A stretch of 64,000 nucleotides of DNA, taken from positions 1-64,000 of the forward strand of contig NZ_LRUF01000018.1 in the NCBI RefSeq assembly GCF_001550155.1, in the 5' to 3' direction. The notes beneath the pieces were generated by a model, which saw nothing but the letters and a program-made list of their open reading frames with translations, searched no databases and had not been told where the DNA came from. The DNA comes from Pseudoalteromonas arabiensis. GTDB taxonomy: Bacteria; Pseudomonadota; Gammaproteobacteria; Enterobacterales; Alteromonadaceae. The translations under genes and the position numbers were made by a program. Position 1 is the first letter of the stretch; the number at the start of each line of letters is the position of its first letter. Positions 1 through 11,842 of the stretch are shown here, one piece after another.

Positions 1-44
1 TGTTCAGCGTCTTTCGTTGCTGCCCGCCGTGTCAGTGGGGTCGC

Positions 45-72
45 ATTATAGGGAGATGGATTTTTTACGCAA
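45..72 (-). promoter_or_regulatory. rRNA-operon P1-like promoter pointing off the left edge
   Basis: Read on the minus strand there is a -35 TTGCGT (67-72), a 16-bp spacer and a perfect -10 TATAAT (45-50). The spacer ends in CTCCC and the -10 is followed by a GC-rich discriminator and ACTGACACGG, as in E. coli rrn P1 promoters. A/T tracts upstream (75-110) could be an UP element. In E. coli yrdA also sits beside rrnD, so a 16S gene probably starts just left of this window. The rRNA gene itself is not visible. Confidence 0.8.
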
Positions 73-126
73 GCACTTTTTTCAATAAAATTTAAAAAAA
101 ACTGCTGTTCGCTCAGCTTTTGAACT

Positions 127-150
127 AAACACCCTAAAACTGGGTGTTTT
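127..150. terminator. terminator-like hairpin between the rrn promoter and yrdA
   Basis: An 8-bp perfect stem AAACACCC / GGGTGTTT with a 7-nt loop and a short T tail on the plus strand. It lies between apparently divergent transcription units, so it may insulate them or end a short antisense transcript. Confidence 0.45.
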
Positions 151-236
151 GCAGTCAATTTAGGCCTGTTTTGGTGTATTTATTTGCTTCGCTGTTACAC
201 TAGACTGAGCACATTTTAAAATTAAAAGGTGAATTT

Positions 237-770
237 ATGACTATCCGTTCTTATAAAGGGATCACTCCGACATACGATAATAGTGTTTATATTGATGAGT
301 CATCGGTTTTAGTCGGTGATATTTCGCTTGGTAAAGATTCAAGTGTATGGCCTCTTGTTGCTGCGCGAGGTGATGTTAACTATATACGTATTGGTGAACG
401 TACGAACATTCAAGATGGCAGTGTTTTACATTTAACACGTGCCTCTAAGTCAAACCCCGATGGTTACCCTCTTATTATTGGTAATGATGTCACTGTGGGT
501 CATAAAGTTATGCTACACGGCTGCCAACTTGGTAATCGTATACTTGTTGGGATGGGTGCAATTGTGATGGACAACGCTATTGTTGAAGATGATGTGATCA
601 TTGGTGGTGGTTCGCTGGTACCACCTAACAAGCGTTTAGAGTCTGGCTACCTCTATGTAGGTAGCCCAGTTAAGCAGGCTCGCCCTTTAACAGAGCAAGA
701 GCGCGCCTTTTTAAAAATATCAGCAGATAATTATGTTCAGCTTAAAGATGAATACTTAGTAGAGGGCTAA
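237..770 (+). CDS. yrdA: gamma-carbonic anhydrase-like hexapeptide protein YrdA
   Basis: 177 residues of left-handed beta-helix hexapeptide repeats, the gamma-carbonic anhydrase/YrdA fold. Three histidines stand where the metal ligands of the family lie: His65 (SVLHLT), His89 (VGHK) and His94 (MLHGC). YrdA homologues are cytosolic trimers that bind zinc, but their hydratase activity is often unproven. The ATG is preceded by AAAAGGTGAATTT. It converges with yrdB, with the two stop regions overlapping by 4 bp. The gene next to aroE/yrdB matches the E. coli order. Confidence 0.93.
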   Translation: MTIRSYKGITPTYDNSVYIDESSVLVGDISLGKDSSVWPLVAARGDVNYIRIGERTNIQDGSVLHLTRASKSNPDGYPLIIGNDVTVGHKVMLHGCQLGNRILVGMGAIVMDNAIVEDDVIIGGGSLVPPNKRLESGYLYVGSPVKQARPLTEQERAFLKISADNYVQLKDEYLVEG

Positions 771-1021
771 AACACCTCGGTTAATTCAATTTGCCCTGCC
801 GAGTTATACTGCTGATCTTCGATCAGTTGCTCGGCGAGCTCTTCATAATCGAAACGATAAGATTCAAAGTAATTAACCGCACTGCTTTGATCAGCAAAAT
901 CATACTTGCTGGTATCAATAACACACTCCACCATCAAGCCACTTACTTGAGCAAAGAACAGCAACTGCTTTTCTTCTGGCTTAAATTCGAATCGGTCGAT
1001 AAATTGGATAGCTTGATTCAC
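767..1021 (-). CDS. yrdB: DUF1488 family protein YrdB
   Basis: 84 residues, the usual length of the DUF1488/YrdB family, whose function is unknown. It is acidic, with an aromatic-rich centre ([16 protein letters not shown]). The start overlaps the aroE stop as ATGA (1018-1021), indicating translational coupling in an aroE-yrdB operon as in E. coli. No catalytic motif is visible. A small cytosolic accessory protein is the most that can be said. Confidence 0.85.
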   Translation of the reverse strand: MNQAIQFIDRFEFKPEEKQLLFFAQVSGLMVECVIDTSKYDFADQSSAVNYFESYRFDYEELAEQLIEDQQYNSAGQIELTEVF

Positions 1022-1842
1022 GCTACTTCTCCTGCTTTAAGCGCGGTAACAACGGGGATGATTTCTGGCATTTTATTGCGCCATACAAAATAAGCTTGTG
1101 CCGCTTGGCCAACCAGCATGCCACAACCATCGAGTGTTAAACATGTCGAGTTAATCGACTTAACCCAACTGATAAATGCCGTATCGTCATCCGCGTAAAA
1201 CATATCGTAAGCACACTGACACTTAGCAACATACTCTTCTGCTATACCTGGCAAGTCGCCAGTAACACTGCTTGAGGTAGAGTTAATAACCACGTCATAG
1301 TTGTTTGCTGGGATATCAGTTAAAGCAAAGCCTTGCACATCTATTTCACCATTAAAATGACTCGCTAGTGCCTTTGCTTTTTCAGCGGTACGGTTGGCTA
1401 TTGTTAAGCTTCCGATTTGCTCATTCAATAATGGCTGAATGACACCTCGCGCCGCCCCCCCCGCTCCAATAAGGAGTACTCGCTGCCCTTTTAAGGTGAC
1501 ATTGTTGGCTACAAGATCTTTAACAAGCCCTACACCATCGGTGTTATCACCGAGTAAGCGGCCATCTTCGAGTTGTTTAATAGTGTTTACTGCTCCAGCT
1601 ATTTTCGCTTGCTCTGTTAGTTCATCGACCATAGCAAACGCCTGCTCTTTAAATGGCAAGGTGACATTAGCGCCTTTACCACCCGTAGCGAAAAACCCAG
1701 CGACAGTTTTTTCAAATGCATCTGTTGGTGCTAAAATGGCGTTGTATTGTATTTGCTCGTTTAATGATGCAGCAAATTGTGCGTGTATTGCGGGTGATTT
1801 CGAATGTTTGATTGGATTTCCAAAAACCGCGTATTTGTCCAT
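1018..1842 (-). CDS. aroE: shikimate dehydrogenase (NADP+)
   Basis: 274 residues, full length. AroE reduces 3-dehydroshikimate to shikimate with NADPH in the aromatic amino acid pathway. The N-terminal domain starts with [11 protein letters not shown] and carries the catalytic pair Lys65 (NVTLPFKE) and Asp102 (DNTDGVG). The nucleotide-binding loop GAGGAARGV is near residues 126-134, and NRT (about 150) is the usual NADPH-phosphate clamp. It is divergent from the truncated hemoglobin gene and coupled to yrdB. Confidence 0.97.
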   Translation of the reverse strand: MDKYAVFGNPIKHSKSPAIHAQFAASLNEQIQYNAILAPTDAFEKTVAGFFATGGKGANVTLPFKEQAFAMVDELTEQAKIAGAVNTIKQLEDGRLLGDNTDGVGLVKDLVANNVTLKGQRVLLIGAGGAARGVIQPLLNEQIGSLTIANRTAEKAKALASHFNGEIDVQGFALTDIPANNYDVVINSTSSSVTGDLPGIAEEYVAKCQCAYDMFYADDDTAFISWVKSINSTCLTLDGCGMLVGQAAQAYFVWRNKMPEIIPVVTALKAGEVA

Positions 1843-1883
1843 AGTGAAGCAACCTCTTCGCCCTGTAGAGCTTTATTAATATT

Positions 1884-2315
1884 ATGATTAAACGACTTTT
1901 TTCTAAATCGAAACCAACGCCTGAAACACCTACTCCAGAAAAAACACCTTACGAAATTATCGGCGGTGAAGCAGGCGCTCGCGCAATTGCAAATCGATTT
2001 TACGACATAATGGCCACAGATGAATACGCCAAACCATTATATGATATGCATCCTCAGCCTTTAGATAGAATTCGCCAAGTATTCTTTGAATTTTTATCGG
2101 GCTGGCTAGGCGGCCCTGACCTTTTCGTTGAAAAATATGGTCACCCAATGCTAAGAAAGCGTCACATGCCTTTCCCTATTGATCAAGACCTACGCGATCA
2201 ATGGATGCATTGCATGAATAAAACGCTCGATATCGAAATTGATAACCCACTACTTCGCGAAGGGTTAAGACAATCTTTATCGCAACTCGCCAGTCATATG
2301 ATCAATCAACATTAA
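1884..2315 (+). CDS. group II truncated hemoglobin
   Basis: 143 residues. After a proline- and lysine-rich 20-residue tail comes a 2-over-2 globin core. The proximal histidine is probably His94 (RKRHMPF) and Trp107 (DQWMHC) matches the G8 tryptophan of group II (TrHbO) globins. Such proteins bind O2 or NO with high affinity and are linked to NO/peroxide detoxification. It is 76 bp upstream of a chemoreceptor with a heme-binding CxxCH motif and near hemF, so a shared oxygen or NO theme is possible (inference). It is divergent from aroE with a 41-bp gap. Confidence 0.9.
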   Translation: MIKRLFSKSKPTPETPTPEKTPYEIIGGEAGARAIANRFYDIMATDEYAKPLYDMHPQPLDRIRQVFFEFLSGWLGGPDLFVEKYGHPMLRKRHMPFPIDQDLRDQWMHCMNKTLDIEIDNPLLREGLRQSLSQLASHMINQH

Positions 2316-2391
2316 GCTTGAGTTATATCAATGTATGCTTTTTCTAAATAAAGATAATACTCTTTCCTTAGTTTAGAAAAAGCGTCGTTGA

Positions 2392-3984
2392 ATGAAGTCT
2401 ATCCAATTTAAAATTTATGCCTTGTTGGCACTGACAGGTGTCTTGGTATTATTTGCCAGCATATTTAGCAGCGCCCAGCAACAACACGAATTAGCGCAAG
2501 ATACTGTTGAAAGCAACATAAAATTACTTGCCGATAATTACTTTGATTCTATTAACACCATGATGCTCACAGGCACCATGGCAAACCGTGAAATTCTTAG
2601 CAACAAGCTTAGAAGCCATCCAAATATCAAAGATGCACATATTATTCGCAGCCCCATTGTTAATAAAATTTATGGACCAGGCAATGCCAATCAAGTTGCC
2701 ACAACCGATACCGAACAAGCGGCACTGGCAGGTACAGAAGCATTATATATAGATAACAACAGTACGATGACCTATCTTAAACCTATGTTTGCTAGCAGTG
2801 ACTATAAAGGCACCAACTGTTTAGGATGCCATCAAGCGCAAGAAGGCGATGTGCTTGGGGTCGTTAAAATCAGTTATTCATTAGCCGATATTGAACATGA
2901 AGTATCACAAAATACGTTAATGAACACTTTACTGTTAGCAACTATATTCATAACTGCGTTCTCCTTATTAGCAGTCATGTTTAGAAAAGTATTTATTAAA
3001 CGCTTGAAGATGATTAGCCATACGATGCACTTGGCAACCACAAACAAAGATTTGAGCCTTAAAGTTAATGATGATAATAACGATGAACTTAGCTCACTCG
3101 CCACCAGCTTTAATCACATGATTGGTGCGTTTAAAGATAATATTGCCCAAGTATCACACTCATCAAAAGTGTTAATCCATTCAGCGGAGAGTATATACAC
3201 TTCAGCAGATGCCACTGAGCAAGCCATAATACAACAAAAGCAAGGTACTGACTCCGTTGCAGCCGCAATAAATGAACTTGAAAGTTCATCAAGTGAAGTT
3301 AAAAATACAACGCATTTTGCATCTGAAAAATCAGAACACAGTAATCAACTTGCACAGCAAAGCTTGCAAGTTGCAGAGCATACCGAACATAGCATTAACC
3401 AACTTGCGACAGATGTCCGTGCAGCCGCAGATCAAGTCTCTGAACTTCAGGCGCAAACTTTAGAAGTCGGTAAAGTATTAGAAGTGATCAGTAGTATTGC
3501 CGAGCAAACTAACTTACTTGCACTCAATGCTGCTATTGAAGCTGCGCGAGCAGGCGAAGCCGGTCGTGGTTTTGCAGTAGTAGCAGATGAAGTTAGAACG
3601 CTTGCGAATAGAACCCATGACTCCACGGATGAAATTCGCCGAACAATAGATAAGCTACAGAGCGAAGCGGCACAAACAGTTAGCACTATGAATAATTCAT
3701 GTGAAGAAGCTGATGAACGTGCTGTACAAGTTAAGCAAGTTGCTAAAGCCTTGCGTGATATTTCTTTGCAAATGAGTGAAATAAATCAACTCAATGTACA
3801 AATAGCCGATGCCACCGAGCAACAAAATCTTGCCGCAGAAGAAATAAATAGGAGTGTGGTCGCTATCAGTGATAACGCAGAGCATTCGTTGGTTGATGCT
3901 CATGAAAATCAAAAAGTCAGTGAAGAGCTCTTATCATTAGCACGCTCTTTAGATGAGCAAGTTAGACGCTTTAAATTTAACTAG
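2392..3984 (+). CDS. methyl-accepting chemotaxis protein with periplasmic CxxCH heme motif
   Basis: 530 residues. TM1 spans about 7-27. A periplasmic sensor domain follows, with Cys143-Leu-Gly-Cys146-His147, a c-type heme attachment motif as in DUF3365/Tll0287-like sensors. TM2 is about 182-202, followed by a HAMP domain and a long coiled-coil cytoplasmic signalling domain. The hairpin tip that binds CheA/CheW is near 370-400 ([19 protein letters not shown]). No C-terminal CheR-tethering pentapeptide is seen. It probably senses redox state, O2 or NO through heme and feeds the flagellar chemotaxis pathway. The ligand is inferred. Confidence 0.92.
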   Translation: MKSIQFKIYALLALTGVLVLFASIFSSAQQQHELAQDTVESNIKLLADNYFDSINTMMLTGTMANREILSNKLRSHPNIKDAHIIRSPIVNKIYGPGNANQVATTDTEQAALAGTEALYIDNNSTMTYLKPMFASSDYKGTNCLGCHQAQEGDVLGVVKISYSLADIEHEVSQNTLMNTLLLATIFITAFSLLAVMFRKVFIKRLKMISHTMHLATTNKDLSLKVNDDNNDELSSLATSFNHMIGAFKDNIAQVSHSSKVLIHSAESIYTSADATEQAIIQQKQGTDSVAAAINELESSSSEVKNTTHFASEKSEHSNQLAQQSLQVAEHTEHSINQLATDVRAAADQVSELQAQTLEVGKVLEVISSIAEQTNLLALNAAIEAARAGEAGRGFAVVADEVRTLANRTHDSTDEIRRTIDKLQSEAAQTVSTMNNSCEEADERAVQVKQVAKALRDISLQMSEINQLNVQIADATEQQNLAAEEINRSVVAISDNAEHSLVDAHENQKVSEELLSLARSLDEQVRRFKFN

Positions 3985-4003
3985 ATAAAATACTTGAACG
4001 TGC

Positions 4004-4034
4004 AGGTTGTCACCTTTATATAAAGTGACAACCT
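4004..4034. terminator. strong hairpin between convergent MCP and hemF genes
   Basis: A 10-bp perfect inverted repeat AGGTTGTCAC / GTGACAACCT around an 11-nt AT-rich loop that can itself pair. There is no long T run, but its place between two convergent stops fits a bidirectional terminator. Confidence 0.6.
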
Positions 4035-4041
4035 AAGCACT

Positions 4042-5561
<1,520 letters not shown>

Positions 5562-5595
5562 GAATATCTCCTAACTATAATAGGGAACGAATATG

Positions 5596-6165
5596 TTAAG
5601 ACTCTGCAAGCTTATGCATACAGGCTTTTTGTGGGCATTGTAACACAACGCCCGATGCAGTTTTCTTCTCTGTCATTATAGGCCAATCACAAGCGGGACA
5701 CGTCTTAGACACAGGTTTGTTATTAAGGGTATATTTGCAACGAGGATAACAGTCGCATGAGTAGAATGTTTTACCAAATTTATTGCTACGGGAAACCAAC
5801 TTGCCTTTTTTGCATTTTGGGCAGCTAGGAAGCACCTCTGTATTACTAGGCTCTTCATCATGCGCAATATAATGGCAATCAGGATACCCTGTGCAACCAA
5901 TAAACATGCCATAGCGGCCATTTTTAATCACCAATGGCTTGCCACACTCAGGGCATGCACTGTCTTCGAGTACTTTAATTTGCTGACTATCATGATGAGC
6001 CAAAGGACGAATAAAATCACACTTAGGGTAGCTTGCACAGCCTAAAAAAGGCCCTGACTTTGAATTTCGCATGACCAATTCAGAACCACATTTAGGGCAA
6101 ACCTCATATTCTTTCTCTAATGCGTGTTTATCTGCAGAAAAAAGAGAATGATCGATTTTACTCAT
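5596..6165 (-). CDS. yrdD: topoisomerase I-type zinc-finger protein YrdD
   Basis: 189 residues made of repeated C4 zinc ribbons of the topoisomerase I C-terminal type: CPKCGSEL...CASYPKC, CPECGKPL...CTGYPDC, CPKCKKGK...CDCYPRC and CPACDWPI...CPQKAC. There is no topoisomerase catalytic domain. YrdD homologues are stand-alone proteins that presumably bind single-stranded DNA or RNA. The exact role is unknown. First gene of the yrdD-tsaC-hemF unit. Confidence 0.9.
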   Translation of the reverse strand: MSKIDHSLFSADKHALEKEYEVCPKCGSELVMRNSKSGPFLGCASYPKCDFIRPLAHHDSQQIKVLEDSACPECGKPLVIKNGRYGMFIGCTGYPDCHYIAHDEEPSNTEVLPSCPKCKKGKLVSRSNKFGKTFYSCDCYPRCKYTLNNKPVSKTCPACDWPIMTEKKTASGVVLQCPQKACMHKLAES

Positions 6166-6236
6166 AAGGTTCCTGTTAGGCTGGCTAATTTTCGCCTAAT
6201 ATACCCAAACTCAACAAAGATACAAGCAAAGTCGAA

Positions 6237-6710
6237 CTAATGAAGCACATCAGCGGGCTCATCAAAGATCAAATCTTCCATTTGTGCATATGCTTGCTCA
6301 GATCCTGGCACATTAAACAGCACCATTAACACCACCCATTTTAAGTCCTCAAGTAAAATAAACGGTTTATCAAGCGCGCATAATCTATCTATTACCATTT
6401 CACGCGTAATGCTATTTATGACGCCTATTTGCTCAATAAACATTAAAAAGCCGCGGCACTCCGTGCAAAGCATTTGGCATTCACTGTCGGTATAAATACG
6501 CATAGCATGTTGCGGCTGCGCGTTTAGGTACGGATACACGTCACTTTGCTGCAAGTCAGCCAATTGCTCAAGCCAGTCAAGTGCTTTATAAATTTCAGGT
6601 TTATTAAACCCTGCTCGAACCAACTCATCAGTAAGCTCGTTTTCTTCAGTAAAAATTTCAGCTTCACTATGGATATAGTTTTCAAAAAGATACATGAGGA
6701 TGTCAAACAT
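6237..6710 (-). CDS. smg: DUF494 family protein Smg
   Basis: 157 residues when read from [16 protein letters not shown], the same length as E. coli Smg. That ATG overlaps the dprA stop by 8 bp (ATGTTTGA), indicating coupling; a start 5 codons upstream is possible but less like the family. Smg (DUF494) is conserved next to dprA in many gammaproteobacteria and its function is unknown. It is acidic and helical, with a Cys pair (MLCTEC) that might bind metal. Confidence 0.9.
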   Translation of the reverse strand: MFDILMYLFENYIHSEAEIFTEENELTDELVRAGFNKPEIYKALDWLEQLADLQQSDVYPYLNAQPQHAMRIYTDSECQMLCTECRGFLMFIEQIGVINSITREMVIDRLCALDKPFILLEDLKWVVLMVLFNVPGSEQAYAQMEDLIFDEPADVLH

Positions 6711-7800
6711 ATTTATGTCCTCCAAGTCTTATATAGCCATCTAGCACTCGCTCTACTTTATCTGCGAGCTCTAGGTCAAGTAACCGAGCTTGTACTTCAT
6801 CAACAGGTAACTGAGTGCGTTGAGTAATAACATCGACACTTGTTACCTCAAATCCTATACTTTGAAACACAGGGCAGTCGTGTTCTTCGATGATAGGCTC
6901 TTCTGTTATATATAGACTGTTTTCACAAAAAAAGCTCACTTCATCAAGAATATCACTTATATTTTCGACTAATTTAGCACCTTGCTTTATCAAAAAATGG
7001 CTAGCTTCTGAAAGCGGGTTTTTAATTGAGCCGGGCACTGCAAAAACATCCTTATTTTGCTCAAGTGCATAACGTACCGTGACTAAAGAGCCGCTTTTTA
7101 TTTGTGCTTCGACAATTAAAACACCAAGTGAAAGACCTGATATTATTCTATTTCTACGGGGGAAGTTCGCTGCATTAGCAGCTGTACCAGGCAAGAACTC
7201 CGATATAAGCAATCCGCGTTCTGCTACCTGTTTTGTCAATAGTTTATGACGCTTAGGGTAAGCAATATCTAACCCTGTACCAAGCACAGCAATGGTTTTT
7301 CCAGAACCAGCCAGAGCCCCTTTATGAGCGGCACCATCAATGCCAAGTGCCATACCAGAAGTAACTGTGATGCCAGCACAACTTAATTGATGTGCAAACT
7401 CAGCTGCGATCTCGAGCCCTGTAGGAGTTGCATGTCGGCTGCCAACAATCGCAACTTGTGGTGAAGTTAAAAGCTCAATATTCCCCATACAGAATAGTAA
7501 TAAAGGTGCACTGGCAATTTCCTTTAACTGTGCGGGATAGTGATCATCAAAGTAACAAATGGTGGTTATTTGGTAAGCATGAATAAGTTCTTCGTAGTAA
7601 GCGACTTTTTGCCAATCGGTATTAGCGAGATTATCAGCTTGGTTTTTTGTTAAACCTAAATTCTGCAGCTGTGTACTTGTAAACGAAAAAAGCTCACTTA
7701 AGACGTGGTTTTGGGCCAATGCTATAAGGCTTTTAATTCCCAGCCCTTTACATAAATAAAAGGCAAGCCAATGAGATAGCTTGCCTGAAATCTGTTCCAT
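6703..7800 (-). CDS. dprA: DNA-processing protein DprA (Smf)
   Basis: 365 residues. DprA protects incoming single-stranded DNA in natural transformation and loads RecA. An N-terminal helical segment (1-80) is followed by the Rossmann-like core: [13 protein letters not shown] (117-129), [16 protein letters not shown] (148-163), [12 protein letters not shown] and [14 protein letters not shown]-terminal winged-helix (about 300-365) matches the DprA C-terminal domain. Presence of dprA does not itself prove competence. Followed by smg with an 8-bp overlap. Confidence 0.96.
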   Translation of the reverse strand: MEQISGKLSHWLAFYLCKGLGIKSLIALAQNHVLSELFSFTSTQLQNLGLTKNQADNLANTDWQKVAYYEELIHAYQITTICYFDDHYPAQLKEIASAPLLLFCMGNIELLTSPQVAIVGSRHATPTGLEIAAEFAHQLSCAGITVTSGMALGIDGAAHKGALAGSGKTIAVLGTGLDIAYPKRHKLLTKQVAERGLLISEFLPGTAANAANFPRRNRIISGLSLGVLIVEAQIKSGSLVTVRYALEQNKDVFAVPGSIKNPLSEASHFLIKQGAKLVENISDILDEVSFFCENSLYITEEPIIEEHDCPVFQSIGFEVTSVDVITQRTQLPVDEVQARLLDLELADKVERVLDGYIRLGGHKYV

Positions 7801-7830
7801 GCTCCCTCCTTAGAGCATCCTGAGTGTGGG

Positions 7831-8949
7831 TTAGTTTATGACAGCATAGTCACCAACTCGAATAGGATGCTGATTTTTCACAATCAATGCATAGCTCACG
7901 TTATCGTATACCTTAAACACCATGAGTTCGCCTACTTTCTCTTTAGGCATGTGCCATACCTTGCTATCTTTGTCTGCTTCCACACCAAAATACTCATTAG
8001 TATCCGTGATTAGCTTCTCAAGACTCGTTGAGTCTTCACGATAACGAGGGCCACTTCGACCATCAAACACCTCTGGAGATTGACGTTCAATATCAAGTAC
8101 AAAACCAGGCTTGACCTGTTCTGCACCTAAATTTAAAACAACAATATCCATGGTGCTAAATTCTCGCAGCTCATTTGCTGACGCGATAATTGTACCGTTA
8201 AGCTCACCTTCTGGACGTTTCATATTGAAATAGGCTGGTAACATTTGTCCGTCCATTGCAGGCATTAAGAAATCATTCGGTTTAATTTCTTGTTTTACCA
8301 TCTCAATCTTAACGGACGCTGGTACACCATGTTCAACATCACCACTTCTAAAGGCACGTACAATTGCAACTAATTCAGCTTTATTGGCTAACACTTCATT
8401 TGTATTAGGGTCTACTAACTCATTTCCTTTACGATAAACGCCATATGCTTCATTTAAATTTAAATTACCTTTCACATAAAGAATATGACCCATGGTATTC
8501 ATTTTTGTATTCACACTGGCACCTAAAATATATGGCTTATCTGCCATAACCTGATGACCGATTGCTTGCTCGTAGGTCAAATATGGGCGCAGCAGTTCAA
8601 GGGGTAATGTGGGTACAGCCTGTTTACCTTTAGGTGTAATACGCCCTTCTGGAGAGAGTTTTTTATACCGGCTATTTTTAACTAAACGCGGTTTTCCATC
8701 TTGATCATAAATTAAAGTAAGCGCATCACCTGGGTATATCAAATGAGGATTGGCTATTTGAGGATTCATTTGCCATAACTCTGGCCATTGCCATGGATGA
8801 TTAAGATATATGCCTGATATATCCCAAAGCGTGTCCCCTTTTTTTACAACATATTGTTTTGGAGCATCTTTTTTTATTGTTAACACATCAGCTGCTGCTG
8901 AAAATGCACAGCTAATGGCTAATAAAGCCGCAACTAACGGATATTTCAT
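7831..8949 (-). CDS. secreted LysM-domain protein
   Basis: 372 residues from MKYPLVAALLAISC, which gives a clean signal peptide (cleavage near SAAA-DV); an upstream in-frame start would bury it. A LysM module (about 31-78, QYVVKKGDTLWDISG) binds peptidoglycan. The remaining ~290 residues have no recognised catalytic motif. LysM proteins of this type are common next to dprA in gammaproteobacteria. It is probably periplasmic and peptidoglycan-associated. Divergent from def. Confidence 0.88.
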   Translation of the reverse strand: MKYPLVAALLAISCAFSAAADVLTIKKDAPKQYVVKKGDTLWDISGIYLNHPWQWPELWQMNPQIANPHLIYPGDALTLIYDQDGKPRLVKNSRYKKLSPEGRITPKGKQAVPTLPLELLRPYLTYEQAIGHQVMADKPYILGASVNTKMNTMGHILYVKGNLNLNEAYGVYRKGNELVDPNTNEVLANKAELVAIVRAFRSGDVEHGVPASVKIEMVKQEIKPNDFLMPAMDGQMLPAYFNMKRPEGELNGTIIASANELREFSTMDIVVLNLGAEQVKPGFVLDIERQSPEVFDGRSGPRYREDSTSLEKLITDTNEYFGVEADKDSKVWHMPKEKVGELMVFKVYDNVSYALIVKNQHPIRVGDYAVIN

Positions 8950-9067
8950 TTGGCTTCCTAGTGTTGTTTTTAGATTATTATCAACCAAAACCTGTTAAAG
9001 GTGAACACGAATGGCTAAAATAAAAGCATACAATACCCTAAATGAATCACAAGTGTAAAAGGTAACT

Positions 9068-9577
9068 ATGGCTAGGTTAGATGTTTTAAGATTTCCGGAT
9101 GAGCGTTTACGTACAATCGCGAAAGAAGTACCAGAAGTAAACGATGATGTTCGTCAAATCGTCAAGGACATGCTTGAAACTATGTATGACGAGAACGGTA
9201 TCGGCTTAGCAGCAACGCAAGTAGATATCCACCAGCGAATTGTGGTGATCGATGTCTCAGAAGAGCGCGACCAACCGCTAGTACTAATCAACCCAGAAAT
9301 CACCAAGAAAGATGGCTCAACGGTGAGTGAAGAAGGTTGTTTATCTGTGCCTTATTCTTATGCGAAAGTTGACCGTGCAGAAACAGTGACTGTTAAAGCA
9401 CTGAATGAAAATGGTGAGGAATTCAGCCTAGACGCTGACGAGCTCTTAGCGATTTGTATTCAGCATGAGCTTGATCACCTAAAAGGCACTCTATTTATTG
9501 ATTATTTATCGCCTCTAAAGCGCCAACGTATCCGTAAGAAGCTTGAGAAAGAAGCGAAGCTGGCAGCTAAATCATAA
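9068..9577 (+). CDS. def: peptide deformylase
   Basis: 169 residues. Removes the formyl group from nascent proteins. All three PDF motifs are present: GIGLAATQ (44-51), EGCLS with metal ligand Cys91, and QHELDH with His133, Glu134 and His137. Starts the def-fmt-rsmB-trkA cluster, the standard gammaproteobacterial order. RBS AAAAGGTAACT precedes the ATG. Confidence 0.98.
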   Translation: MARLDVLRFPDERLRTIAKEVPEVNDDVRQIVKDMLETMYDENGIGLAATQVDIHQRIVVIDVSEERDQPLVLINPEITKKDGSTVSEEGCLSVPYSYAKVDRAETVTVKALNENGEEFSLDADELLAICIQHELDHLKGTLFIDYLSPLKRQRIRKKLEKEAKLAAKS

Positions 9578-9597
9578 ATCAATCAATAGGAATACCT

Positions 9598-10551
9598 GTG
9601 ACACAACCATTACGTATTATTTTTGCTGGTACGCCGGATTTTGCTGCGCGCCACTTACAAGCCTTAATAGACTCCGAGCATGATATTGTTGGTGTTTATA
9701 GCCAACCAGATCGCCCTGCAGGCCGTGGCAAAAAGCTTAAAGCCAGTGAAGTAAAAGAACTCGCACTTGCTCACGATTTACCCGTATTTCAACCGCAGTC
9801 ATTAAAATCTGATGAAGCACTTGCAGAGCTTACCAGCCTGAACGCAGATATTATGATTGTGGTGGCATACGGCTTACTGCTTCCAAAAGCGATTTTAGAT
9901 GCACCGCGCTTAGGCTGCTTAAACGTGCATGGCTCTATTTTACCGCGCTGGCGTGGTGCTGCACCGATTCAACGCGCGATTTGGGCTGGCGACAGTGAAA
10001 CTGGTGTAACAATAATGCAAATGGACGAGGGCTTAGATACCGGCGATATGCTGCACATCAGCCGCTGCCCTATTGATAACACAGAAACCAGTAGTTCTTT
10101 ATACGATAAACTGGCTGCACTTGGACCTGATGCTCTGATCAGTACCATAAATCGTCTCGCTGCAGGTGAAATCACCCCAGAAAAGCAAGATGACGCACTA
10201 GCAAATTACGCCAAGAAGCTATCAAAAGACGAAGCTAATATTGATTGGTCAATGGATGCTGTGCAAATTGAGCGTAATATCCGTGCCTTTAATCCATGGC
10301 CTGTTTGCTTTACTGAAATGGCAGGACAAACGGTAAAAATTTGGCAAGCAGACGTTGTATCGCAAACTGCACAAGCAGGTAAAATCATTGCTGCTGATAA
10401 GCAAGGTATTACCGTTGCCTGCGGGCAAGATGCACTTAAAATCACCCTTCTTCAACCACAAGGTAAAAAACCAATGGCTGTCAGTGACTTTTTAAATGGT
10501 CGCAGTGATTGGGTAGAGCCTGGTTCAGTATTAGGTCAAAGCAATGAGTAA
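9598..10551 (+). CDS. fmt: methionyl-tRNA formyltransferase
   Basis: 317 residues with a GTG start preceded by AGGA at proper spacing. Transfers formyl from 10-formyl-THF to Met-tRNAfMet. The N-terminal formyltransferase domain carries Asn109, His111 (NVHGSILP) and Asp147 (DEGLDTGD), the catalytic set of the family. The loop [10 protein letters not shown] contacts tRNA. A C-terminal OB-fold follows from about 210. It overlaps rsmB by 8 bp. Confidence 0.98.
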   Translation: MTQPLRIIFAGTPDFAARHLQALIDSEHDIVGVYSQPDRPAGRGKKLKASEVKELALAHDLPVFQPQSLKSDEALAELTSLNADIMIVVAYGLLLPKAILDAPRLGCLNVHGSILPRWRGAAPIQRAIWAGDSETGVTIMQMDEGLDTGDMLHISRCPIDNTETSSSLYDKLAALGPDALISTINRLAAGEITPEKQDDALANYAKKLSKDEANIDWSMDAVQIERNIRAFNPWPVCFTEMAGQTVKIWQADVVSQTAQAGKIIAADKQGITVACGQDALKITLLQPQGKKPMAVSDFLNGRSDWVEPGSVLGQSNE

Positions 10552-11830
10552 TGTAAGAGCACTGGCTGCTGAAACTCTCTACAACGTGGTCGATAAAGGC
10601 GCGTCGCTTAATCAAGAACTGCCTTTTGCAAGCCAAGGTTTATCACCGAAAGATAAAGCCCTACTGCAACAAATTTGCTATGGTGTGCTGCGCTATTTAC
10701 CTAGTTTAGAGAATTATTGCCAGCAACTTTTAGATCAACCGCTAAAAGGCAAGCGCCGTATTTTCCAGTTTTTGTTGTATGTGGGTATTTACCAACTCCA
10801 ACATATGCGTGTACCGCCTCATGCGGCAATCAGCGAAACAGTTAATGCGCTTCAGCAAATGCGTGCACTGGGTTTAAAAGGCCTGATTAACGCTATTTTA
10901 CGTAGTTTCCAACGTGAACAAGCTGAGCTTGAAGAAAAAGCGCAGCAAATTCCGGTTTGCAAATTTAACCACCCTGGTTGGTTTATCAAACAAGTAGCCG
11001 CGGCATACCCTGATAACTGGCAAGAAATTCTTGAAGCGAATCAGCTACAAGCACCTATGTGGTTACGGGTCAACCAAGCGCAATACAGCACTCAAGAATA
11101 CAGCGAGATGCTTAAAGCGAATGATATTGAGCATACCCTTAATGCTGACTTTCCTGATGGTATTAAACTAGCTAAACCGTGTGATGTATACGCATTACCA
11201 GAATTTGATACCGGAGCCTGTTCTGTACAAGATGCTGCGGCACAATTAGCTGCACGCTTTTTAGAGCCACAAAATGATGATGTCATTTTAGATGCGTGTG
11301 CTGCACCTGGTGGTAAAACGTGCCATATTCTAGAGCTTGCCGATGCCGATGTATTAGCACTTGATAGCGACAGCGAACGCCTAGAACGTGTTAAACAAAA
11401 CTTAGTGCGTATTGGTTTAGCTGCCGATCTACAATGTGCCGATGCTTCACAACCGCATATCTGGTGGGATGAGCAGCAATTCGACCGTATCTTGCTTGAT
11501 GTGCCTTGTTCCGCTACCGGCGTTATTCGTCGTCACCCTGATATTAAATGGTTACGTCGTGCATCTGATATTGAAGATCTGGCTAATTTACAAGGCGATA
11601 TCCTAAATAGCATCTGGCCTCTACTTAAGCCAGGTGGTACGTTAGTTTATGCGACCTGCTCTGTATTACCGCAAGAGAACCAACAACAAGTTGCTAAGTT
11701 CCTTGCCAATAATCAAAGTGCTGAACACATACCTCTGCATGAAAACGATACGCCTGCGTTACCTGGCCTACAATTACTGCCTGGTGAAAGTGACGGTTTC
11801 TATTATGCAAAGCTAGTTAAAAAACACTAA
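10544..11830 (+). CDS. rsmB: 16S rRNA m5C967 methyltransferase RsmB
   Basis: 428 residues. The N-terminal NusB-like RNA-binding domain (1-140) is followed by a SAM-dependent methyltransferase domain with [12 protein letters not shown] (motif I), [15 protein letters not shown] (motif IV cysteine) and [11 protein letters not shown] (catalytic cysteine, motif VI). It methylates C967 of 16S rRNA. It begins inside the last codons of fmt and is followed 12 bp later by trkA. Confidence 0.97.
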   Translation: MSNVRALAAETLYNVVDKGASLNQELPFASQGLSPKDKALLQQICYGVLRYLPSLENYCQQLLDQPLKGKRRIFQFLLYVGIYQLQHMRVPPHAAISETVNALQQMRALGLKGLINAILRSFQREQAELEEKAQQIPVCKFNHPGWFIKQVAAAYPDNWQEILEANQLQAPMWLRVNQAQYSTQEYSEMLKANDIEHTLNADFPDGIKLAKPCDVYALPEFDTGACSVQDAAAQLAARFLEPQNDDVILDACAAPGGKTCHILELADADVLALDSDSERLERVKQNLVRIGLAADLQCADASQPHIWWDEQQFDRILLDVPCSATGVIRRHPDIKWLRRASDIEDLANLQGDILNSIWPLLKPGGTLVYATCSVLPQENQQQVAKFLANNQSAEHIPLHENDTPALPGLQLLPGESDGFYYAKLVKKH

Positions 11831-11842
11831 TAAGAACACGCT

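Noticed and set aside
1439..1879. 146-residue open frame antisense to aroE
   Set aside because: Shadow of the aroE gene, with low-complexity Ser/Pro/Ala composition and no RBS.
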